This document shows, piece by piece, positions 57,189-64,000 of a stretch of 64,000 nt of DNA. Each line of letters starts with the position of its first letter. The first letter of the stretch is position 1. The notes under the pieces were generated by a model that did no database searches, was not told the origin of the DNA, and was given only the letters and a program-made list of their open reading frames with translations. This stretch comes from Lacrimispora xylanisolvens. Its GTDB lineage: Bacteria; Bacillota; Clostridia; Lachnospirales; Lachnospiraceae. The translations under genes and the position numbers were made by a program. The stretch is taken from NCBI GenBank assembly GCA_017084465.1, contig CP070896.1, positions 2,919,501-2,983,500 of the forward strand. Reading direction: 5' to 3'.

Positions 57189-57733
57189 ATGAGCATACAT
57201 GAAGATGAAAATCTGCTGCTGCAGTCCATATATGGTAAATATCAGGGGCTGTTGCGACGAATAGCTAAAACATTGAATGTACCGGATCTGGAACTTGATG
57301 ATGTGGTACAGGAGACATTTATTTCTTATTTTGAAAATTATTCATTAACATGGTCAGACACGCGGAAAAAAAGCATGTTGATCAAAATATTAAAACGCAA
57401 ATGCATAGACTCTCTTCGCAGGAATGGTCATTATGAGAAAGTAAGTCTTGATGAGGAAGATGCATCCAACGAGATGGCGATGCTCGCAAGTTATGTGGTA
57501 ACGGATCCTCTTGAGGTAGTTCTTGGGGAAGAGTCTGTTTTAAAATCACCAGTGAGATTTCCAATATGAGAGATGAGTGGAAGGAGATGGCTGTACTATA
57601 TTTTCTGGAACAGCTGACGATTCCGGAGATCTGTGAGAAGCTTGAAATACCGGGAACGGTCTGCCGCTCCCGGATTTATCGGACAAGAGTCTGTTTAAAG
57701 AATATTCTCGGTCCGAATTATAATACTGATTAA
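57189..57733 (+). CDS. sigma-70 family (ECF-like) RNA polymerase sigma factor (frameshifted)
   Basis: The ~181-residue protein has region 2 (DLELDDVVQETFISYFENYS, then KILKRKCIDSLRRNG) and region 4 (LEQLTIPEICEKLEIPGTVC, SRIYRTRVCLKNIL). At about 57543 the run TTTTAAAATC lacks one A; with it VLKITSEISNMRDEWKEMAV. No anti-sigma gene is evident nearby. It ends at 57733, overlapping the end of the converging murG. It starts 17 bases after the HIT gene. Confidence 0.87.
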
Positions 57734-58800
57734 TTTTTTGAAACCAGGTTCTCTATCATTTCTATAATTGTATTAACAGCATCATGAAGTTCGCTGCTTT
57801 CCATTTTTGAAAGATAGGTCTGACGGTTAGCAAAAGTATCTGTAATGGCCTGAAGTAAGGTATCTCCATTTAAGCTTTCTTCTTCCAGAAGATAACTGAA
57901 TCCCTGTTTAGAAAAAGACTTGGCATTTAAAATCTGATCACCTCTGCTGGCAGCAGCGGAAAGGGGAATCAGAATATTAAGTTTTCTCAGTGCCAGTATT
58001 TCACAGATCGCGTTGGCACCAGCTCTGGAAATCATTAAGTCAGCAGCAGCAAAAAGATGTTTCAAAGGGGCATCTACATATTCGTACTGTACATATCCAT
58101 GGAGACCAGCAAGGCTTTCATCCAGATTGCCCTTTCCGCAGATATGTATGATCTGGTAATTGTTTAATAGTTTTGGAAGGATGCCCCTTATCGCGTTGTT
58201 GACGGTTACAGAACCAAGGCTGCCTCCGATGATCAGTATTACAGGTTTATTGTCGTTTAGCCTGGCATACTTTAATCCTGTCATACGGTCGCCCTCTAAG
58301 AGTTCTTTCCGAATGGGGGAACCGGTTAGTATTGCCTTATTTTTCGGGAGATAGCTGAGTGTCTCCCGGAAAATTACAACAGACACGGGTTGCAGCCGGA
58401 ATGCAGATTCGGTTGGCAAGGCCGGGAGTCATGTCTGATTCATGTATGATTACCGGTATTCTTAAATGCTTTGCAGCTAACACGACAGGAACGGCAACAA
58501 AGCCGCCTTTGGAAAATACGATATCAGGTTTGTAACTTTTAATCAGTTTAAGCGCTTCTCCAAATCCTTTAATTACACGGAAAGGATCCGTAAAGTTTTG
58601 ATGTCAAAATATCTTCGGAATTTACCTGTTGAGATACCGCTATATGGGATCTGAGCATTCTCGATCAATTTTCGTTCAATTCCCTGATAGGAACCGATGT
58701 AACGAATCTCATAATTTTTTTCTTTTAGTGAAGGAATTAAAGCCAGGTTCGGGGTAACATGACCAGCAGTACCGCCGCCAGTTAATATTATTTTTTTCAT
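57730..58800 (-). CDS. murG: MurG-type UDP-GlcNAc transferase (two frameshifts)
   Basis: MurG adds GlcNAc to lipid I at the inner membrane face to give lipid II. Motifs: [17 protein letters not shown] (G-loop 1), [27 protein letters not shown] and [20 protein letters not shown] (UDP-GlcNAc site). ATG 58800 lies ten bases after GGGAGG. At about 58585 AAAACTTTACGG lacks one A; with it [18 protein letters not shown]. At about 58375 CCGGGAGAC has one G too many; without it [16 protein letters not shown]. Total length is about 357 residues, normal for MurG. Confidence 0.9.
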
Positions 58801-58912
58801 AGAAAAGCTGCCTCCCAAATTCGATATACTATTATAGTAAACGTTAGTGGTAAAAAGTCAACCCCAAAGCGTATGAGAACCAAAGGATAACCAAACATAA
58901 AGAGGTATAGAC

Positions 58913-59212
58913 GTGGAGCAGAAGAAAGATTCCATCAATAAGTGTTCCATCTTTTATTTGTTTCATACAAATCATAATTCAAGAGAGAAACTGGAAGCCC
59001 GTTTGCTTGATTATATGCAGAAACACCCGGAATTAACACCGGCTGTGCCTGCGCCTCCGCCAGATGAATTTCAAAAGATTATGGCAGAGTTTAATAAAAG
59101 GGGATCCAAGACGATTGTAAGAAAACAGCTGAAAGTACTGCATTACTGTAATTTGGTCATTCACTTCTTTCAAAAGATTGTATTTATTTTTGAGAGAGGG
59201 ATTTTGAAGTAA
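58913..59212 (+). CDS. hypothetical protein, 99 residues
   Basis: I do not recognise this protein. It starts at GTG 58913, behind a weak AAAGAGG. The first half is hydrophilic (KLEARLLDYMQKHPELTPAV, PAPPPDEFQKIMAEFNKRGS), and the C-terminal ~25 residues are hydrophobic and aromatic (LVIHFFQKIVFIFERGI). That end could be a membrane anchor, or the tail after a frameshift. It lies between murG (other strand) and spmB. Confidence 0.45.
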   Translation: MEQKKDSINKCSIFYLFHTNHNSREKLEARLLDYMQKHPELTPAVPAPPPDEFQKIMAEFNKRGSKTIVRKQLKVLHYCNLVIHFFQKIVFIFERGILK

Positions 59213-59265
59213 ATGCAGAGAATGAAAAGGAAGCAGCCGGAATAGATTATAATAATTAACGGATA

Positions 59266-59805
59266 GTGAGTAAAACTATGGGATTTTTATTATTTCTCTC
59301 TGAGGCTGCGGTTCCGCTGATCATTTTTTATATTGTCGGATTTGGCATTTTATCAAAGCGTCCTGTGTTTGATGATTTCTTAAACGGCGCAAAAGATGGC
59401 ATGAAAACGGTTGCAGGCATTATGCCTACACTGATTGGTCTAATGACAGCGGTAGGAGTACTTAGGGCATCCGGGTTTTTGGACTTTCTGGCAAAGCTGC
59501 TTACAAAACCCGCATCTTATTTATTTCTTCCGGCACCGGTTGTGCCGGTTATTTTAGTTCGGCTGGTCTCCAATTCGGCGGCCATCGGGCTTGTTTTGGA
59601 TATCTTTAAAAAATATGGTACAGATTCTTATATTGGATTTATGACTTCTGTTCTGATGAGTTGTACTGAGACATTATTTTACTGCCTCAGTGTATATTTT
59701 GGTACTGTTAAAATCAGAAAAACCAGATACACTCTTGGGGGAGCATTAACAGCAACTGTTGCTGGTATTGCTGCCAGTGTATTTTTAAGCCGGTTTTTGG
59801 TATAA
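59266..59805 (+). CDS. spmB: spore maturation protein B
   Basis: SpmB is a membrane protein of the nucleoside-recognition (Gate) family needed for spore core dehydration. This ~179-residue protein matches: FLSEAAVPLIIFYIVGFGIL, GAKDGMKTVAGIMPTLIGLM, VRLVSNSAAIGLVLDIF and MSCTETLFYCLSVYFG. The usual partner SpmA is not next to it. The start is either GTG 59266 or ATG 59278; neither has a good ribosome-binding site. Confidence 0.88.
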   Translation: MSKTMGFLLFLSEAAVPLIIFYIVGFGILSKRPVFDDFLNGAKDGMKTVAGIMPTLIGLMTAVGVLRASGFLDFLAKLLTKPASYLFLPAPVVPVILVRLVSNSAAIGLVLDIFKKYGTDSYIGFMTSVLMSCTETLFYCLSVYFGTVKIRKTRYTLGGALTATVAGIAASVFLSRFLV

Positions 59806-59853
59806 AAGGAAATTAATCATTTTGATTTAAGAATTTCATAAGAATTCAGGTGG

Positions 59854-59882
59854 TTGTCTTCGTATACATAATCATGTATAAT
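59854..59882 (+). promoter_or_regulatory. promoter with overlapping dyad, MarR operon
   Basis: TTGTCT (59854-59859), 17 bases, TATAAT (59877-59882). An imperfect inverted repeat with arms CTTCGTA...TACAT and ATGTA...TACGAAG spans 59858-59889, covering the spacer and -10. This is where a MarR dimer would bind to repress its own gene. Confidence 0.6.
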
Positions 59883-59926
59883 TACGAAGAAGCTTTTATT
59901 GTCATATAGATTTGAAGGGGATAAAC

Positions 59927-60361
59927 GTGGATACTTACGGAACTCTTAACGAAGTACTGGTAAGGCTGTTTCGAGACGTAATGGATATCGAACAGCAGGC
60001 TATCATTACACAGGAATTTAATAATATCACCAATAATGATATGCATGTGATTGAGGCGATCGGAGTCGGAGAACCTAAGAATATGTCCGCAATAGCCAGA
60101 GAATTGTCTGTCACAGTGGGGACATTGACCATAGCCATGAACAGTCTTGTTAAAAAAGGTTATGTTACCCGCCAAAGGGGAGAAGAAGACCGGCGCGTTG
60201 TTTATATTTCTCTTTCAGATAAAGGAAAACTAGCCTATGAACATCATGCTACATTTCATCGGGAGATGATAGCCGGAATGATAGAAGGGCTAAGCGAGAA
60301 TGAGGTAGAAGTTTTAATCAAAGTTCTGACCAAACTGAATAAGTGGTTTCGAAGTCTTTAA
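59927..60361 (+). CDS. MarR-family winged-helix regulator
   Basis: The ~144-residue protein has the MarR DNA-binding domain: MSAIARELSVTVGTLTIAMN (recognition helix), then LVKKGYVTRQRGEEDRRVVY (the DxR wing). N- and C-terminal helices form the dimer interface. GTG 59927 lies six bases after GAAGGGG. A dyad overlaps its promoter, suggesting self-repression. A similar MarR often heads clostridial fatty-acid synthesis operons, but no fab genes follow here; the next gene is a lipoprotein. Confidence 0.88.
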   Translation: MDTYGTLNEVLVRLFRDVMDIEQQAIITQEFNNITNNDMHVIEAIGVGEPKNMSAIARELSVTVGTLTIAMNSLVKKGYVTRQRGEEDRRVVYISLSDKGKLAYEHHATFHREMIAGMIEGLSENEVEVLIKVLTKLNKWFRSL

Positions 60362-60388
60362 CAGAATTAAAGGAGGCAATACGCATTT

Positions 60389-60925
60389 ATGAAAAGAATT
60401 ATTTTATATTTAGTGAGCGCTATGCTGATGGTATCCCTGGCTGCCTGTACACCAACTCAGCCAAAGGTGGAGACAACAGCACCTGATCCACAGGTAATGG
60501 CATCAACAGGAGGCGCCAGTGATAAAGTTCCTGATCCTAATGCAGAACCGATGGAGATTATTTCTGTATACAGTAAGAATGAAAATAAGACTGGTTTAAA
60601 TCAGGCGATGGATGCAGTGGACAAGCTGACTGCAGATGCAATTGTAAGCAAACTCATAGAATACGGCGTATTAGAGGACGGCACAAAGGTTCTGAAATAT
60701 GATTCAGCTAATGGAATTGGTACGTTGGATTTATCTGCAGTTCCACAAAGCGGTTCTGGTGATGACAGACTTACCATTACAGCTATTGGCAACACCTTTG
60801 TAGAGAACTTTGAACTGGATAAATTAAAACTTCTGGTGAACGGTAAAAATTATTCCAGCAGTTCTATCAAACTGGGCGATAATGATTATCTGGAATATGT
60901 AAAGAATTATAAGGAAATAAAATAA
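60389..60925 (+). CDS. lipoprotein with GerMN-like domain
   Basis: A lipoprotein signal (MKRIILYLVSAMLMVSLAAC) has lipobox LAAC with Cys 20. After a Pro/Thr-rich linker, residues ~65-160 match the GerMN fold of sporulation and germination proteins: AIVSKLIEYGVLEDGTKVLK, GIGTLDLSAVP, LTITAIGNTFVENFELDKLK and LLVNGKNY. It would lie on the outer face of the membrane. It follows the MarR gene by 27 bases with AAAGGAGG and ends at a strong terminator. Confidence 0.8.
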   Translation: MKRIILYLVSAMLMVSLAACTPTQPKVETTAPDPQVMASTGGASDKVPDPNAEPMEIISVYSKNENKTGLNQAMDAVDKLTADAIVSKLIEYGVLEDGTKVLKYDSANGIGTLDLSAVPQSGSGDDRLTITAIGNTFVENFELDKLKLLVNGKNYSSSSIKLGDNDYLEYVKNYKEIK

Positions 60926-60929
60926 AAAA

Positions 60930-60970
60930 CAGGCAAAAGCCAATGGATTTATGGCTTTTGCCTGTTTTAT
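60930..60970 (+). terminator. bidirectional terminator between GerMN lipoprotein and DUF885 gene
   Basis: CAGGCAAAAGCCA (60930-60942) pairs perfectly with TGGCTTTTGCCTG (60952-60964), with A-tract before and TTTTATTTT after. Confidence 0.93.
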
Positions 60971-60977
60971 TTTAATA

Positions 60978-62792
60978 TCAACTTCTAAGCTGCTTTGCCA
61001 GCCAGTTGCGGAAAGCAGGCTGAATTACTGAAAATGGAGCTGGCCCCACATCAAGCAGGAAAGTATGAAAGTCTTTTAAGTTAAAGTTATCTTTTAAGAC
61101 TCTCTCTGCTGTGTTTCGCATTTCCATGATTTCCAGATAGCCTACGTAATACTCCATATAATTGGTTGGATTTTCCACCAGGCTGTTGTAGATGGTATCT
61201 GCGATGTCTGTATTTTCCACGTTATAAAAGGTTCCAAGATATTTAGCGGTAGCTTCCTTATCCCAGCCTTCATAATTGATACAGATATCAAGGTAAGCGT
61301 AAATTCCCAGGGTAATAGCTGTATTATGTGCCAAAAGCTTGCCAAGTTCTGGATCCAGCCCGTTATCTAATGTATAAGAATAATATTCTACATAGGTAGC
61401 CCATCCTTCGGAATAGCTTGAAAATGAAAGGATGCTCCTTAAATCATTTGGTTTTTTGCTCAGGAAGTATACGTTTTGATATAAATGTCCCGGATATCCT
61501 TCGTGAGCCAGGGTAGTATAAAGGTCATCATTTTGGAAACGCGGGTTGTTATTGATGTAAATAACATTATTCTGGTACTGGTCCAAAGGTGGTACCAGGT
61601 AAAAGGCCGGGCTTAAAGAGGATTCCAAAGCGCTTGGCACATACTTAACTGTGTAGTTGCAAGGTGGAAGCTCCGGAAAATCTTTCGTAATCTGAGATTT
61701 TAGAGATTCCAGGATTTCTTCCGGTTTTGTATACTTAAACGAGTAATTGTCCAGAGAGTCAATCACTTCAGGATGATCTTTCGTAATCTGTCCCAATGCC
61801 CTGATATCACTATTCATCTGTTTTTCAATGGCTTTTTTCAGGCTTTTGACTGAATCATAGGAGGTACCGGTATTGGAGTTTACCAGATATTCAAAGTATT
61901 TCTTTCCGTCGGGATACCAGGAAAGACCTTTGTCATTGGTTCCGGTTCCCATTAAAGCTGTGATACCGCTTATTAAATTCTTATAGGCAGGAACAAAATG
62001 CTCTTCCAGAACTTTGATATTCTGCTTCTTATATTCTGCTTTCTCCTCTTCGGTTAAGTCTGTCAGGGAATCAATTCTGGTATTGAATGTTTCTGCGAGG
62101 AAGCTGTGATCTGGCTGTATTAAATAAGCTTCACAGGATTTTAAAACATGGTCAGCTGCAGCATCTGACATAAAAAGTCCTGCCTCTGATTTCTTCTTTT
62201 CGAATTCCATTACCTGCCCGTAATACTCGTCGATGGAAGACAGCAATGAAAGATAATGGTCAACATCCGCTTTGTTATTGAACGTATACTCGGCAAAGAG
62301 GACAGGAAGCTGGGCCTGAATTCCTATGGTGGTGGTCAGGGGCTGGGCGTAGAGTTCCATTCCGTCAGAACTTAATTCGGTATTAACGTAGGAATACAGA
62401 ATCTGATATGTAAGCCTCTGGTCGGCAGTCAGCTTCCGGGGGTTAAAGCTTTCCAGCTTTTTCTTAACCTCCTGAAGATCCTTTGTACCCTGCTTCATCT
62501 TATCCAGAGAAATCTCCAAGAGTCAAAGGAACTGTATTAATTCCTCTGGAAGCAGGATCGGCAATGCTGAAATGAAAACTGATGCCGGAATCACTGATTT
62601 CATCCGGAATAAGTCAGCAGTAAACTGATCGAATGCTTTCTGCATGGAAATATCCTGGGCATGGTATTTTTCGTATTGGGCATCGGAAGCCGTCCCCGTC
62701 TGTCTTGGAGGTGGTGTACAGGCGCAAAACAGAGAGGCCGCCAAGACAATGGAAAGGATACGGCGTCCCTGCCTGATGATCATGTTTTTCAT
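60978..62792 (-). CDS. DUF885 family lipoprotein, metallopeptidase-like (frameshifted)
   Basis: The N-terminus (MIIRQGRRILSIVLAASLFC, then ACTPPP) is a lipoprotein signal. The ~600-residue body is a DUF885 protein, a gluzincin-like peptidase family: TLAHEGYPGHLYQNVYFL (HExxH-like HEGYPGH), SEGWATYVEYYSY and the C-terminal VGPAPFSVIQPAFRNWL. The gene is cut at about 62535 by two compensating breaks. One missing A at about 62603 and a missing CT at about 62505 flank a stretch that reads NEISDSGISFHFSIADPAS in the middle frame. ATG 62792 follows GGAGG. It probably acts outside the membrane on peptides. Confidence 0.87.
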
Positions 62793-62880
62793 ATTAAGAT
62801 CCTCCACAATTCACTAATATTATTTATATGTCTATAAGAAAAAAGTAATGACAAAAGGTCAGATCCTGAAACTTACCTGC

Positions 62881-62909
62881 TTGACAAACGGGAATGAAAC
62901 TATTACACT
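62881..62909 (+). promoter_or_regulatory. promoter of metG leader
   Basis: TTGACA (62881-62886), 17 bases, TACACT (62904-62909, 4/6). It lies just before the T-box leader. Confidence 0.55.
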
Positions 62910-62939
62910 AGGGTTACTGACAATTGATTCATTTGAGAA

Positions 62940-63255
62940 TGCTGAGAAAAGAAGAGTAAGAAACCCGCCTCATGTACAGAGAATTCCGGTAGCTGAAAAG
63001 GAAGCCTGAGCGTATTTCCCAACATGGCCTTGGAGCAGCGAAGTTGAATTGGCTTAGTAAGCCTTTAAATTTCGACGGTCACACCCGTTATCGTGTCAGA
63101 CTGTTATTATATACCAAAAGCTTCATTCTGGAAAGCTTTTGATTAGAACGCAGCCGGTGAGGTCTGTGTCGTAAGACATGGATAAATTAAAGTGGTATCA
63201 CGGGATAGTGCCCCGTCTTTAAATTTCCTATGTGGATTTTTTTAGACGGGTTTTT
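62940..63255 (+). promoter_or_regulatory. T-box riboswitch, methionine type
   Basis: This leader has the T-box layout: stem I with GAAGAGTA near 62950, ACAGAGA at about 62976, CCGGTAGCTGAAAAGG, and a likely specifier ATG at 63024-63026. The T-box sequence itself is AAAGTGGTATCACGGG (63189-63204). A terminator follows: CCCGTCT (63212-63218) with AGACGGG (63244-63250) and TTTTT. Uncharged tRNA-Met would pair with the AUG and favour read-through into metG. The T-box (GTGGTATCACGG) departs slightly from GGTGGNACCGCG. Confidence 0.88.
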
Positions 63256-63310
63256 CTTTGTTGGGAAATGATTCACCCTGCATCTCATTATATTTCTGGA
63301 GGAAAAGATT

Positions 63311-64000
63311 ATGTGTAAAGATTCAAACAAAAAGCCATATTATATCACCACAGCCATTGCATACGCATCCGGTAAGCCTCACATTGGCAACACCTATGAG
63401 GCTGTTTTAGCTGATGCCATAGCAAGATTTAAAAGAGAAGAAGGATACGATGTATTTTTCCAGACAGGAACGGATGAACACGGACAAAAGATTGAGGAGA
63501 AAGCTGCGGCAGCAGGTATAACTCCCAAGGAATTCGTAGATCAGGCTGCTGGTCAGATTAAAACTATCTGGGATCTGATGAATACCTCCTATGACAAGTT
63601 TATTCGTACTACTGATCCGGATCATGAAGCACAGGTTCAGAAAATCTTCAAAAAACTTTACGATCAGGGTGATATCTATAAGGGATATTATGAAGGTTTA
63701 TACTGCACTCCATGTGAGTCTTTCTTTACTGAGTCCCAGCTGGTAGACGGAAAATGTCCGGATTGCGGACGTGAAGTAAAACCGGCAAAGGAAGAGGCTT
63801 ATTTCTTCCGTATGAGCAAGTATGCAGATCGACTGATCCAGCATATTAATGAAAATCCTGATTTTATTCAGCCGGTATCAAGAAAGAATGAGATGATGAA
63901 TAACTTCCTTCTTCCGGGACTTCAGGATTTATGCGTGTCCAGAACCACATTCACATGGGGAATTCCGGTAACATTTGATCCAAGACATGTTACTTATGTA
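63311..64000 (+). CDS. metG: methionyl-tRNA synthetase, N-terminal part
   Basis: The class I synthetase is cut by the window end after 230 residues. It shows the HIGH region ASGKPHIGNTYEAVLADAIA, FFQTGTDEHGQKIEEKA, and the zinc knuckle CTPCESFF with CPDCGR. The start ATG 63311 has GGAGG at 63298. The T-box leader upstream with an AUG specifier supports the call. Confidence 0.95.
   Translation, partial: MCKDSNKKPYYITTAIAYASGKPHIGNTYEAVLADAIARFKREEGYDVFFQTGTDEHGQKIEEKAAAAGITPKEFVDQAAGQIKTIWDLMNTSYDKFIRTTDPDHEAQVQKIFKKLYDQGDIYKGYYEGLYCTPCESFFTESQLVDGKCPDCGREVKPAKEEAYFFRMSKYADRLIQHINENPDFIQPVSRKNEMMNNFLLPGLQDLCVSRTTFTWGIPVTFDPRHVTYV

Noticed and set aside
62520..62530. In-frame TGA in the DUF885 gene as a selenocysteine or recoded stop
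   Set aside because: The two ORFs share a frame across the TGA, but the middle frame gives family-like sequence (NEISDSG..., TLGDFS). Two compensating indels explain it better.

Overview
The window looks like a chromosome segment from a low-GC, spore-forming Gram-positive bacterium of the Clostridia, most like Lachnospiraceae. The support is a spoVG-glgC-glgD cluster, spmB, a GerMN-type lipoprotein, a Met T-box leader, meso-diaminopimelate dehydrogenase, a DnaD/DnaI-type replication pair, DUF3783 and DUF2508 proteins, and a Gram-positive Tad pilus locus. Coding regions run in blocks on both strands, separated by many clear intrinsic terminators.

A striking technical feature is about 28 reading-frame breaks in 23 genes, including murC and murG. 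Nearly all lie in short homopolymers or CT runs, and removing or adding one or two bases restores textbook family sequence. I read them as uncorrected sequencing indels and annotate each broken gene as one feature spanning its fragments.

Layout: 1-0.85 kb holds a flavin reductase tail and a shikimate-kinase-like protein. 1.2-7 kb is an oligopeptide transporter operon (oppABCDF). 7-8.7 kb is a chemoreceptor on the minus strand. 9.1-13.3 kb is a BcsA-like glycosyltransferase with PilZ domains plus a polytopic membrane protein. 13.4-18.3 kb is an accessory module on the minus strand. 18.5-23.1 kb holds an acyltransferase-like peptidase, an AraC/GyrI regulator, an AAC(3)-like acetyltransferase, QueT with a possible preQ1 leader, and a three-repeat hypothetical protein. 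23.4-29.7 kb holds murC, a DnaA-box cluster, dnaD-like and dnaI-like genes, prs and brnQ. 29.7-34.2 kb (minus) is yhaN, yhaO and asnS. 34.4-42.2 kb holds glgC, glgD, spoVG, ddh, DUF3783 and a heterodimeric ABC exporter. 42.2-45.8 kb (minus) holds an APH-like kinase, glgB, DUF2508 and ArsR. 46.1-56.1 kb is the Tad pilus locus. 56.1-64 kb holds rhomboid, HIT, sigma factor, murG, spmB, MarR, a GerMN lipoprotein, a DUF885 lipoprotein and the start of metG.

The most interesting element is the 13.4-18.3 kb module. Its main gene encodes a single-chain RNA polymerase-like protein of about 920 residues. It carries an RAPxxxH motif followed by NGADKDSD, the counterpart of the NADFDGD catalytic loop of the beta-prime subunit, and an upstream RFAWTKG motif of the other double-psi barrel. 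It therefore belongs with the YonO/QDE-1 type of polymerases. It is translationally coupled to a zinc-finger protein and preceded by a 61-residue protein. It has a strong sigma-A promoter with direct repeats, LexA-type boxes lie on both sides, and two of its genes share a hairpin-plus-A-rich leader. No integrase or structural phage genes accompany it.
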